Positions 1 to 11,772 of a DNA stretch of 64,000 bases are shown one piece after another. A program made the position numbers and the translations under genes. The stretch's first letter is position 1, and every line of letters starts with the position of its first letter. Below the pieces are notes generated by a model. That model saw nothing but the letters and a program-made list of their open reading frames with translations, had not been told where the DNA came from and did not search any database. Source of the DNA: Helichrysum umbraculigerum (Eukaryota > Streptophyta > Magnoliopsida > Asterales > Asteraceae); the NCBI GenBank assembly GCA_949592205.1, contig CATIUR010000001.1, positions 71,219,559 to 71,283,558 of the forward strand, given 5' to 3'.

Positions 1-3000
1 ACCCGACAATTTAGGATTATCCGTAAACCTAACTAAAACCCTAATTATGTGTATTTAGACATTATTTAGGCTAAATACTTGTAATTGCTTATAACTATTT
101 GTATATTTATGTGAATATACACTTTCGTAATTGTTTAAATTAAGCTTACGTGATTTGTTGAAATTTCGCGAAACAACCGGACGGAGTCCGACATTATATA
201 CGAAGTTGGAGAAAATATTTATATAAATAACTTGAATCTAATTTTAGTAGTTATTTATCACATATTATTATTTTGCTAAAATAATACACGAAAAACCTAG
301 ACGTTTTGGCTAAAACGTCTCAAACTCGGTAAAACGCGCGAATCGAATTCGGCAACCAAACAAACATCAATAAATATTTTGACAACTCAAAATAAAGTAT
401 TTTAATAATACTTCAATGGAACAATATCCAAAATATATCGTTAAATTAAACGACTCAAAATAACGTTACACGATTTAACGTTTTCGCGAAAATAACGGGT
501 AAACGAACACAATACGTAATCTAAACTTAATAGATACAAATTTAACTGATTTTTGACCCTTGTGGGGCCCTCAAATTCGTTCACCACCCTTTCCCCCTAT
601 CCCATTTAATGCAAATATCAATCATGGCTTTGTTCTCCCCATACCATTCAAATTTCATGCATTCACTCAAACACTCTCTCAATTCCTCTCAACTCTCTCT
701 AGCCTCTCACTAGAAACCAACTTTCTCTCTCTAATTCCCTGGAAATCTCAGCCCTCTTTCACCATCTAAAACCACCATTATCCACCCTAGCTCCACCATA
801 AACCACCACCTCAATACTCCATCACTTTGCAAGATTTTTGAAGAAAAGCAAACTACAAGCCCTCATCATTTCATCTCTGCCCTCAAGCTCCATTTAACTA
901 CTTTGTGAGGATACTTTTCTTACTTTTATTACTCTTATAACATGATAATAAAGTTCACTCAACTTTTATATAACAAAATGTGGCTTAAAAATCGTTTTTC
1001 TTAGCTTTAAATTCACAAAAATACATGTTTCAGCTTCTATCCAGATTTCAATATGAAATGTACCAAACCATAACTCACTCATTTATTAATGAAATTGAAT
1101 GTTTTTATAGCCTAAAATTAAGTTCAAAAAGTCATATTTCAAACCCCACTAGCCTCATCTATTTATGAGTTGCTTTTTCTATTTTTAATAATTTTTATAA
1201 AAACACATATACAATCTATTCCAGAAATCCAGAAACTTTACTGTTAGTATTTTGGCCATATCCCGATCTATACAACTCCAAATGACTTGAAACCAATGCC
1301 AAAAGTTTAAAAATTTCATTGGCTACAACTTTCAAGAAGACCATTTTTATTGACTCCATTTATATTTTGCTCAGAAACAATGATTGCATGCATGTGTTTA
1401 AATCCGACTCCAGAAGATAAAAGTAAAATCTAAAAATACTTGAACTTCTCTATTGATTCTGTAAAAATTACACAAAGTAGATAATATATTGTACAACATC
1501 TGTGATTTTTCCCTTATTTGAATTTGGACCAGACGTATTTTTAATAAATCCAACAAACAGGTGTAAGACATCTGGAATTAAGATTATGGACTGATTTTAG
1601 CAAAAGATGAAAACCGACACTTTTGGACTTGCTATTTAGAGAAAGACTAACTTATTGTGACTTATGAACATATTTAAGGGTTTGGGGAAAGTTTCGGGTC
1701 AAACTGAGTAGGTTTGACCAAGTCAATAAAAGCGTGGTTCGGTTTTGAAAATGTCAAACTTTCTATTTTTGGAAACTTACTATTTTTGGAAAGAATTGTA
1801 AACAAAACGGGTTCGAGTGACATATTTAGTAACTTGGACCAAAAACAAGACTAGAAAACACTCTCGAACGAAAAACCGACACTTAGAACCTTTTGACCAA
1901 AATTGAATCTTTACTCTCATGAAGTACTCAACTTGCGTATCAACCGATAACTACATACGATGAACAACTCGATAACAAATGACTTATATTATTACAAAGT
2001 ATTCAATGAAACAAACATAATAGCAATATCTTTTAGAATTATTATTACAAACTTACACCAACGGGTCGTACCCACTTTTGATAAAACAAACTTATTTGGA
2101 CATACTAGTTGAGTGAACTAGCTTTAGGTGGACATAAACCCTCCACCTACACTATTGACTTAAGTGGACATTAACCCCCCACTTATACAATAGCTATAAA
2201 TGGTCTTTTAAGACATCTACTCACACAACCTTATACGTTTAGGTCGTTAGAAGGTTGCACATCGGAACACTTTGCTTGCTAATTGATATTTGCTTGCTAC
2301 TTGCTAATCTAAGGTGAGTCTCACAGCCCCACTTTTACTGTTTTTACAATTCGGGGTGAGATACAATGCTTAAATGTTTTCATGATCACAAGTATTCGGT
2401 TATTTAATTTGGTTATTAATTCGGTTATCATATTCGGTTATTACATGAGTTGTTTTATAATCCATTAAAAGTCATCATCACACACGGTTAGTTAACTGCG
2501 AAGGCGCGAGTATTAAAGAATAGATCTATTATGGGAGTGACATCCCCGTCCGGGTAGCTAGCTACAACCACGTCAAACGGACACTTTAGTATTTTTCATA
2601 AAGGTGTTTCTAATTAGACACCTCCGGGAGGCACAAATCGGGTTAGGCTTCGAACCGTGGACTTATGTCATGGCAAATCGGAAACATTAATTTGTTCATT
2701 TATCACTCGGTTAAAAATTATCGGATAAATCTTGTGCATCATAACATGTTTTACTAATAAACCTGTGAGATTCACCAACCTTTTGGTTGACCCTTTTAGT
2801 ATTGTATTCTTAGGTGCTCAGGAACAGTAGGGTTGCCCACAGGATGCGCTAGCTAGTTTGAGTCGCATGCATTACACATATTGGAGATTTTCTTACATTA
2901 ACTTTTTGTAATACGGATGTGTATTAGAATTTTCAGAAATACATTTTGCGAACTCGCCAATGATGTAAACATTTTATTTTATGGAATGTAATATTTTTAA

Positions 3001-3902
3001 AAACGTCTCATGTGGAGGTCGTTTGCTTTAATCTTTGTGTTGTGATATGTAATTTGGTCGACGCCCCCATGACACCTCCTACTTCCGTTGCCACGTGTTT
3101 TGGGGGTGCGACTGTTTGCCATGATGATTTTGGTTTTACAGTAATAATACTGTGATAGACTTTTTAGTCTGATATGTTGACCTGATGAATTTGTGAATAT
3201 GTGATCACTTGATATTTGGCCTTCGGGCATTAGTGTATTGAGGTCAACCTGTTGGTTGGGTTTGGTTACTATTGTAAGACGACATGAATTTCCTTATACT
3301 CATCGTTAATAGGAAATTAGGTCGTATGAGATTAGTACCAAACTATCGGTCTCGTCCGTTATGGCCATACGGATATGTACGATAAGTGTTCTTGGAGAAT
3401 CCCCGGGTATTATGGTATCTCAAGAACCACCGATCCTCATTGTATTGAGATATTATCTCATTGATATTATGTGATATTGGTTGTGTGTTCTTGGCTGAAG
3501 GTTTCCCTAAGAACCAAGTACTTCATGTAAGATTGTGCGTTTACGATACTTGGATGTAAACAGAGTTGTTATGCTAGGTTGGGCTGTTGATTATTATTCA
3601 CTCACTTAGCGTTATGCTAAACCCACCACCCCACTTCTTGCAGGTTATTATGTTGATACAATGGGCGGGAAAAAAGCTTGTTTATTGGATAGAATGTTTG
3701 ATCAGGCGTAAACTCTGATATTGGTTTGATAACCAAAAGTTGTTTATTGATTTATATAATACCTAGTTGAGTATACTATGTTTTGAAAAAGTATGAGTTT
3801 AAATATATACATAATATGTAAAGTGAATTGTTAAAGCTCATTTAACCTACGCTTCCGATATTATACATATTTAAATAATGTAGTGAAATGAGGGGTGTTA
3901 TA
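1..3902 (+). mobile_element. LTR0: long Ty3-type LTR (solo LTR or 3' LTR), inserted in the T1 5' LTR
   Basis: The stretch ends in GGGGTGTTATA, a slightly mutated form of the GGGTGTTACA end of the other LTRs here. The window opens with ACCCGACAATTTAGG, which fits an LTR starting TGTAACACCC a few bases before position 1. The sequence right after it (from ACTTACAGG at 3903) matches the uninterrupted T1 3' LTR at 52742, so 3902/3903 is an insertion junction and ACTTA is the probable right TSD copy. It contains a CT-rich leader-like segment (about 585-740), a splice-donor-like AAG|GTGAGT at 2311-2319 and an acceptor near 2813. No protein-coding sequence is convincing. Whether it is a solo LTR or belongs to a complete element cannot be told, because the left side is outside the window. 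Confidence 0.7.
2314..2813 (+). other. Putative LTR-embedded intron of LTR0
   Basis: Donor AAG|GTGAGT is followed by TCTCACAGCCCC, then GGGGTGAGA about 22 bases on, which can pair as a hairpin. The acceptor side has the shared block AACCTGTGAGATTCAC and ends TATTCTTAG. The same order occurs in the T1, T2, S2 and S3 LTRs. Splicing is inferred from sequence only. Confidence 0.4.
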
Positions 3903-4839
3903 ACTTACAGGTCCTATTTGGCAAACAACTACTACTGGTCGTGGTTTGGTTATAGGGTTAGGTCGCGTTGCTTTAACTCAACAGATTTAGCTCACCTTTC
4001 GGGCGATCACCGTCTAATTATTCCCACAAAACTACTATTTAGGAATTGAGTTCCTACGAACAACTATTTTGGGAAATGTTGATCTTTAGTTAGATTAACC
4101 CGTGTTTCCTACTAGCAACGATTTAGGAAATGTTATTCCTTGATTGGATTAACCTGTGTTTCCTACAAATTACTATTTGGGGAATGTTATGCATACTTGT
4201 AATAACTTGTGTGCCCTACACAACAGACAATTACTATTATTTTGGGAAATGTTATTTTTCATTAAATAACATGTGTTTCCTACAAACTACTACTTTACGA
4301 AATGTTTCTCTTAATTAATAAACTTGTGTTTCCTACAAAGCAAACAACTACTATTTATTTGGAAATGTCATTCTTAAATGATTAGCCTGTGTTTCCTTCA
4401 CTACCTACAAACCTGTGAATTCACTCAACAATCATTGTATGTTTTTCAGGGAATTAGGGCTCAGGTACTGATGCATGCATATTGGACGTAAGCTACCCAT
4501 GACGATTAGGATGCCACTTTTGGGACACCTGGATTTCTTTTGTATTACTAATACTTTTTAGCCATACTTATTAAATCCACTTTCATAACAGATATTATTA
4601 TGACAACTATTGTTTTGACAACACAACTACTAATACGACTTTATAAGTCGTATCTTTTGTAATAACTTTAAACTATGGCATCTTAATTATATGTTCCGTA
4701 TGATCATATGCTCTGATACATTGAATGCATACTGTTAGCGTCAGCACCCCCGCTGTATACACAAAATGCTTCCGCTAATACATTATTAAGCTTCCGCTAA
4801 ATATTAATAAACGAGATTACCGATTTTGGGGGTGTGACA
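3903..4839 (+). repeat. T1 5' LTR, 3' part
   Basis: Nearly colinear with 52742-53689, the end of the T1 3' LTR. It contains an imperfect tandem array (about 4030-4400) built on a unit like GTGTTTCCTACAAACTACTA, then a polypyrimidine/acceptor-like TGTTTTTCAG at 4440-4449, and ends GGGGGTGTGACA. The matching donor site lies in the part cut off by LTR0. Confidence 0.85.
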
Positions 4840-4843
4840 GACT

Positions 4844-4856
4844 TGGTATCAGAGCC
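4844..4856 (+). promoter_or_regulatory. T1 primer binding site (tRNA-iMet)
   Basis: TGGTATCAGAGCC starts four bases after the LTR end. It is complementary to the 3' end of plant initiator methionine tRNA, the usual primer of this lineage for minus-strand DNA synthesis. Confidence 0.92.
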
Positions 4857-4871
4857 ATTGGTTATAGCGAA

Positions 4872-6613
4872 TGATAAACGCCAAAATGTACTAAATTATA
4901 GTACTAATTACCCCCGTGTTTGATAGGTTTCTAATGCATTTTGTATGAATAAGATACTTATTTCGTTCATATTTGCATTTAGGAGTTTAAATGGAGCTTG
5001 GATCGAAAAAGAACGGAAAACGAGCATATTTGGAAGAAAAGTTGCTAAAAGAATAAAACATTGGACAAGAGAAGATTGGATCGAGGAAAAGAAGCTAAGA
5101 GAGTGAAGATAGGCAATATTGGATTGGAATAAGTGTAAATGAAGCTCGAATCGGAAAAAGAACGAAAGATGAGCTGAAAATGAAGAAAAGTGTAAAAGCT
5201 GAGTTTTCGGACATGCTGTTAGTATTTTGGCCATAACTTCTTCATACGAACTCCGATTGAGGTGATTCAACTTGGAGAATTTAGTTAACAGACGGGGCTA
5301 CAACTTTCGTTTTGGGTGCTTTTAGTGAAAATGCATCCATACGGCGTATGGATGTCCATACGCCGTATGGATTGAAAACTGGGCTGAATCAAGTTTTCGC
5401 GGGCTGGACTGTTGGGCTTTTACATCCATACGCCGTATGGAATTCCATACGCCGTATGGATGACTTTTTCAGCATTTTAAGTCCGATTTTAGGGTTTTCA
5501 CTTCATAACTTCAATACCTAAACCCGAGTTCGACCAGAGACGACCAGAGGGGGTTTTTCCCTCATTTTGGAGCATTTTGATGGTAGAAAGCAAGAAGAAT
5601 TGAAGCCCTTTCGATTATTCAATCATTCTTTCGGTTTTTCGGTTCGAATACATTTCTTTCTTTCATTTGATTATGACTATTGATATGTTATTGAATCTGA
5701 TTTTCTGTATTATCATGATTGGCTAAACCTTTCATGTATTTGCTTGGATAATGATACTTAGATTATGGATTGATTATTGATTTGCGGATTTAATTCGATT
5801 TATTGAAAGTTTATGTGTTTATTTGATGATCCTTGGTTATTGAATGGTTATTAGTAATTACCTAACGTGGTTTTATGGTTAATTGAGATTGATTTCCTTT
5901 TAATTATAAGATTATTGATAATTGTTGATTTCAATTGACGATTGTTGCTGAATATATTGAGTTTGACAGGTTAGGGTTAATAATTGGTAATGATCATTGA
6001 TGAACAAGATAACTAGTAATAGTTGTAGACTTTGTTGATTCAAGTCAAAAGAATAAATCACATAAATAGTGTTGGTTTAATCTAGAATACAATTTGGTGG
6101 GCAACGTTAAATTGAATTGTTAGCGTGTTGAAAACAACCTTGTGTCTTTCTTAATTGTGTTTATATCAATTTATCTCGTAAAGAAGATTGGTAACATTTT
6201 TCAAATCACCAATAAATCTATAAGTTAGCAAATCAATAAAATGATTTCCGGAATCTAAGGAAAGTAATCCAAGCAAATGCATTTCTTTTATCATTTGAAT
6301 TTGATATTTTTATTTAATTACTTATTTTCTTAAAAGTAATTTATTTTATTTCAAGTATTTAATTTTCAATTACATTTCATAACTGTTAGCCAATTGTTCG
6401 ATCGGAACTAAAACGCCCCCCAATATTCATTGTTTTCATTATTTGTATTAATTTCCAATTTATTTAATATTGACATCCGTTCCTCGTGTTCGACTCGGTC
6501 TTACCAAGTCTATACTAACATTCGATCAGGTATTCTTGTCTGGTTGTGTGAAAGTATTAATAAGGTATTTCCATTTCTAAATAATAAAACAAGACGCGCT
6601 TTCACACGCATCA
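4872..6613 (+). mobile_element. S1: solo LTR, Athila/Tat-like
   Basis: Begins TGATAAACGCC and ends CACGCATCA, flanked by a perfect 5-bp duplication GCGAA (4867-4871 and 6614-6618). Removing it restores the leader seen intact in T2 (compare 29280). The end region (about 6475-6613), with TCGTGTTCGACTCGGTCTTACC, resembles Athila/Tat LTR ends from memory. Two pairs of palindromes related to CCATACGCCGTATGG lie at 5336-5372 and 5427-5461. No internal domain or second LTR is present, hence solo. The short reading frames inside it are chance. Confidence 0.82.
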
Positions 6614-6758
6614 GCGAACTAGCAGTCTTTAAGTGACTTGAAACCTTAGAGACCTAGACTATAGCCTTGGCTAGAACATTTATGCATTCATACATACATA
6701 CGTTTGCATACATCTAACATACGACTGACACGTCCCACACGATTTCTTTTGTCTTAGT

Positions 6759-7517
6759 TTGTCGAGACAAAACCCGATATTCATTTACGCTTCGGATGAG
6801 GAGCCGACTGAGGATCTTGAGGGTGTTGCGACATCAGTGCCCGAGAGCCCATCTGTTCATACTAGGGCCACGTCCAATGACACTTATGTACCACCATCGA
6901 CACTACATGTCACTACACCTGTTATGGCACGTACTGTAGCCGAGTCACATTACCATATCGGAGAGACCTCCTGTCGATCCCGACTGAGACAGACTTCTAG
7001 GAAGGCAGTCGGAGACCTTCCCACTGGATTACTTGAACCACGGGATAAGGCACCGATGACTGAGGCTGAGGAGCCCCCACAGAGGAGGCTCCCACACCTA
7101 GACTGGATGCCACATTTACTTAGGCGTTGGAGGGTACTTGAGGATATCCCTTCCACTTTTGAGACCGGAGAGTCTTCACACTCACTACCTCTCACTGATG
7201 AGCCTCTGGAGCTCACTGTTATTATACAAGTTGCTGTAGTTCGCGCCCAATTCGGGTTACACTATGGCACGCGCAGCTATATCAGAGAGTTGCGCAGTGA
7301 CACTTTGTGTTTGGATGGGGATGTGAATTCTATCTATGGACGTCTCAGCACTGTGGAGACACACGTGGATGTAGACAGAGAGTCAACTGACGCTACTCGA
7401 GCACGTGTGGCTGTATTGGAGAGACGTGCGAGGGTAGTAGGTATTGTTATGGGAGTTTGTTTGATGTTGGCAGCGATGGTGACTGCCATAGGGCTGTATC
7501 TATTTTATCTTCATTAG
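6759..7517 (+). CDS. T1 leader ORF: acidic/arginine-rich protein with C-terminal membrane helix
   Basis: An open frame of 252 codons lies between PBS and gag. The product has an acidic N-terminus (SDEEPTEDLEG at about 12-22), a Ser/Thr/Pro-rich part, an Arg patch (about 105-130: QRRLPHLDWMPHLLRRW), a segment of possible coiled coil (about 170-222) and a final hydrophobic stretch VVGIVMGVCLMLAAMVTAIG (about 226-245), a likely tail-anchor or single membrane span. The first codon of the frame is TTG; the first ATG is at 6924, so the original ATG has probably been lost. T2 lacks this ORF. Accessory ORFs upstream of gag occur in other Asteraceae Ty3 elements as I recall them, but I know of no assigned function. 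I cannot name a family. Confidence 0.5.
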   Translation: MSRQNPIFIYASDEEPTEDLEGVATSVPESPSVHTRATSNDTYVPPSTLHVTTPVMARTVAESHYHIGETSCRSRLRQTSRKAVGDLPTGLLEPRDKAPMTEAEEPPQRRLPHLDWMPHLLRRWRVLEDIPSTFETGESSHSLPLTDEPLELTVIIQVAVVRAQFGLHYGTRSYIRELRSDTLCLDGDVNSIYGRLSTVETHVDVDRESTDATRARVAVLERRARVVGIVMGVCLMLAAMVTAIGLYLFYLH

Positions 7518-8112
7518 ACCCACCGTACTGGGGATGTATATGTTATGTATTAGGTTGAAACCTTTTGTAGAATGGGTATATGTATAGGAAGCCCATTACT
7601 TTTGTATAACGCTAACCACTGATGGGTATATTAGGAATCCCATCCTGTTTTGTACGAAACTTATGTATAAGCGTTGTAACTTTTGATATAATATAACTTA
7701 TGTTTGGTTTATATCTCGTATTCATTACATTTGTTATCGACTAGAGTATTCTACTTACATTTACATACGCGTGTTAGAACGAAAAACAATCGATAATCTT
7801 TGTAATCATTTCTTGTAAACCTTGAAACATATCACACCTTGACTATTGATTCTTATCTTGAATTCCTTTGAACCTGATTGGGTCATATGATAATGAAAAG
7901 AAATATGTAGTTAGCATCATATAATGACGCCTGGCCAACGTGATTATATTATACTAAGTACATATGGGCATTTCAAAGTTGTATGATACGTAGTGTGAAA
8001 CCTTGTTCTTCACCTTTCATACTACTTAAATTCTAAACAATGTGAATCTTGTTCTTCACAATTAATTATCTCGGCATTGACTTCTGTGTTTTATTCATCG
8101 AAAAACTGAATC
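7518..8112 (+). other. T1 leader between accessory ORF and gag; no gene seen
   Basis: AT-rich non-coding sequence. The block around 7880-8000 (ATGACGCCTGGCCAACG and flanks) is also present in the T2 leader near 29505-29570. It is therefore shared leader sequence that may carry packaging or translation signals, though nothing specific can be read from it. Confidence 0.5.
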
Positions 8113-9224
8113 ATGCCTCCTAAGCAATGAGTGACTAGGAATAGTCGACGAACAGAAACACCTCCAGTTGTTGAAACTCCTGAACAAATCATTGAACGCC
8201 GAATTGCTGAAGGTATTGCTCAGTATGAGGCAAGCCGTAATCGTGAAAACGTGATAAACAGCGGATCTACCCCTATGAACGCCGAGACTACTGTGAATAC
8301 TTGACGCGGGTGTTCATATAAAACATTTCTGGCTTGTAAGCCAACTACTTTTCGCGGCACAGAGGGTGCTATTGGTATCATTCACTGGATAGAAAAGATG
8401 GAATCGGTGTTGGATATCAGTGATTGTTTACCGGATTGTATGGTGAAGTATGTCACCTGCACCTTGGCTGACAAGGCACTAACATGGTGGAACAGTCAAC
8501 TTCAATCCCTTGGATGGGAAACTGCCCACTCCATGTCTTGGGGAGTGCTGAAAAACATGATGCTAGAAGAGTTCTGTCCCCGTAGTGAGATGCAAAAGGT
8601 AGAAACTGAATTGTGGGACATTAAGATGATTGGTGCTGATATCACTGGGTACACCACCAAGTTTCAGGAACTGGCACGATTAGTGCCACATATGGTGACA
8701 CCCGAGTTTAAACGCATTGAGCGTTACATCTGGGGATTGGCACCTCAGATCAGGAGTCTGGTTACATCATCAGAACCTGCCACATTCAGGAGTGCTGTTA
8801 CTCTAGCACAAAGGTTGACCGATGAGGCGGTCAGAATGGGGACCCTGACTAAGAAGGTTGTGTCAGGAAAAGGCGAATCAAGTAACGCTGAGGCTGATAG
8901 TTCTGGGGGTGCAAAGAGAAAGTGGAATGGCGGTGGTACTGACCGTCTGGGTCAACAAAACAAGAAAAGTGGAGGAAACGCAAAAGCGTACGCTGCCACC
9001 ACTACTGAATCAAAACCATACCTAGGTAACAAGCCTAAGTGTGGAAAGTGCAATCGACACCACGAGGGTAGGTGTGGGTATTGTGGCAACTGTAGGGTAT
9101 GGGGTCACAAAACCCAGGACTGTAGAACCAACCTTCCTCCACGAACAAACAATGAACGTCAAAACCAGGGGTGTTTTGAGTGTGGTGAGATGGGGCATTA
9201 TCGGAACTGATGCCCTAAACTTAA
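8113..9224 (+). pseudogene. gag: T1 gag (broken), N-terminal and nucleocapsid parts
   Basis: Capsid/nucleocapsid protein that would coat the element RNA in cytoplasmic particles. The ATG at 8113 matches the T2 gag start (MPPKQ). A retrotransposon gag core follows (TLADKALTWWN, then FQELARLVPHMVTPE), then three zinc knuckles: a short one (CGKCNRHHEGRC), a canonical CGNCRVWGHKTQDC and CFECGEMGHYRN before a stop. In-frame stops lie at 8128-8130, 8302-8304 and 9208-9210. The last falls inside the third knuckle just before its final Cys. Ath1 then interrupts the gene at 9225. The frame resumes at 20932 with an Asn/Gln-rich linker into protease. The product is non-functional as it stands. Confidence 0.9.
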
Positions 9225-11757
9225 TGTCGTGTGCCCGATCAGTCACGGTCGTCAACGCAATGGAAAGAGGACACGGCAGTGGAGTTTTAAATTTATAAGA
9301 GTTGGGGACCTAAGTTTTACTACAGCTGTATAGCAGCAGTATGACCTAGGGTCGTTCTTCAAGCTAATCGTATTGTGAAACGGGAGTATCAAGCAAGTCG
9401 TTTATTTTAGTGATGGGATTTTTAAAACAGAGTTTGAGTGGGTTTTTGTTACTTAGGTCCGTAATTTAAAGCAATTAAATAAAAAGTAAATAAATGGAAA
9501 ATAGAAATAGGGATGAAATCAGTATGGAGGATATGTGTCTGTTATGACTTCGTTAGCTTATGCGGAGGTGATGCTAGGGTTTTAGTATGAAAACGTCTTT
9601 TAAAGGTTTGTGTCTTATCTGAGCTTAATTGTTCGTAGTGTAAACACTAGTACCCTACTGATTGGGGAAACCAATCAATATGTCACTGAATACTAGGCCA
9701 AATTGAGTCTGATCGGAGGAGGATGCTCAACTCTTCAACGTTATCCAGAGATGGAGTAACGACCCTTCTTGGAATGTTAGTTCCTGGGTGCATGAGATAG
9801 AGTAACATACCCACTAAGGTTCCGACCTTTCTTAACACTACGAGGACAACAAAGTCAAACAAGGCATTTAAGATTAAGACTTGGTTTGGTGACTATTAAC
9901 TTTATATTAATGGTTATATTTTAGCCTAGAGCTTTCATCACGGTGTACAGTGCGACTATGCATTTCCACAGTTTTCCAGACCTAAGGTGTACTAATGGTG
10001 TACAGTGCGATCAAACATTTCCACAGCTTTGAAGTCAAACCAGGATGTGACACAGTCTTCAACCACCGACATTTCCTTAGCTCCACGTATTTGTACTTCA
10101 CCAAAGGTGTTTCCAACGTTACACGAAGTACAGTGCCGTTTATCGTGGTCTTTCCGGGGTCACATACTTTATGGTCACTCTAGACTAGTTTAAACTACGT
10201 TTGTATTAAAGCCCAACCATCTATGATATAAACCAGCCCTCACTATTTCCCAATAAATCCCTTATTGATTCACGGTGTACTATACGAAAGGTTTTAAACA
10301 GTAATTCCACAGCTACGCAATTCAGACCATGTTTACAGTTTCAGAAAACATAGATAGGTAGTGACCGTTTGATCAAGGTTCGCGACTCCTTGTCATAAAG
10401 GTTCTAACCACGTTTAATTGGAGGAAAGGCGATTTGGTTTAGAAATTCATAAATACAAGATTAATAGATCACCGGTTTTCATTTATATAATATAACTGGA
10501 AACATTATTTCCACAACGGATTGTGCCCACGACTTTCATAGCTTCCACGTTCCGTACTACACACATAAGTGATGATTCCGGCGCTATACAAATGAAAGCC
10601 GTATAACGTTACCTCCGTTATTTCATAATGTTATCCAATTATATGTTTAAAGCAGCATCACCCCACACATATATAAACTAACTACATCATAACAAACACA
10701 CAAGGAAACTACTCACTACGCATAATAACAGATCCTAAATCTAGCATAATAACAATATCAATTATCATTATAACAGATAAGGAAAGAAGTAACCGTTAAT
10801 AAAGCGTAGATTGAATAAGCGTCTAGAGAGAGAGTACAAGCAGAACTTCCGCAATATCCTTGACAATATTACAATAAAAGCCCCTGGACTATTCCCTACG
10901 CTATTACAAAAGTAGTCCCTCCGTTAGTTTCAGTTAAATATTAACTGAGAACTAACTGGATCTAACCCTAATTTCTAGAGAGAGAAAGAAAGAAAGAGAG
11001 TTTAGAGAGAGAGAGAGTGTGTGAGAGAGAAAGTGGAAATGGAGAAATGAATGGAATGGTGAAGTGTGTAGAATGATGGAGGAGTGGCCTCCTATTTATA
11101 GGCAAAGCTTGAAATCAGCCGAACAACTCGCGAAGCACGCACGTACAAGCAAACGAAGCACAAAAGAGCAGCATATGGGGATCATAGGGCCGTATACGGT
11201 GTATAAAGGGCCATATACGGTCTATGAAGGGCCGTATACGGTGGCCAAGGCCGTATACGGCCTCCGTCTGATTTCGTTCGTTGCTTGAAACGTCCGTATC
11301 TCCTTCGTTATGCGTCCGTTTGACCTGATTCTTTCGCCTGTGTCTTCGTAATTCCGTTACGCTTCTAATGGTGCCAATCTCACTGAAATTGGATGTGTAC
11401 AACTTTAGCATAGACGAAATCACTTTATAGGAGTTTGTAACCGTCCAGTCTTTTCCGTCCTTTGTCCGATTTGCATGATTCTTGATTTTCTCGTCTCGAT
11501 TTTACCTATTTCATCATATCATAAGGTTAGAATATGTTTATCATAGGATAAATGAGGGTGCGAGAGTTGGTAGCTGCTTATTTGTTCCGTTTTGTTCGTT
11601 ATTCGGATGTTTTTACTGATTTTTGTAGCAACGTCTATATTTTGAGCACTTTAGTGAATTTTAGTAAATAATGATTGTTTTGGAATGTTTTCACTAAAGA
11701 TGTGCCCAAAAAGTGTGGAATAATGGCCTTGAAAAAATGACTTTTTGCGTTACATCA
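9225..11757 (-). repeat. Ath1 3' LTR
   Basis: 2533 bases. On the minus strand it contains TATAAATA (11100-11093) and, upstream of that, a cluster of GCCGTATACGGC-like palindromes (11187-11266). Downstream of the TATA box lies a pyrimidine-rich leader rich in CTCTCT. The segment 11538-11656, beginning TTTATCATAGG, is absent from the other LTR copy. Short frames inside are chance. Confidence 0.9.
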
Positions 11758-11772
11758 AGTTATCCCACACTT
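11758..11772 (-). promoter_or_regulatory. Ath1 polypurine tract
   Basis: On the minus strand AAGTGTGGGATAACT directly precedes the 3' LTR. It is the expected plus-strand primer for reverse transcription. Ath2 has AAGTGTGGGATATT at the same place. Confidence 0.8.

Noticed and set aside
4844..4856. tRNA-like sequences at 4844, 18468, 29259, 36234 and 46501
   Set aside because: They are 13-18 base primer binding sites beside LTRs and not tRNA genes.
11064..11288. Small frames in Ath1 LTRs (also 20332-20577) and in the Ath2 LTR palindrome cluster
   Set aside because: They follow the palindrome repeats (GPYTVY-like repeats) and change with repeat number; both strands are equally open, as expected for palindromes.
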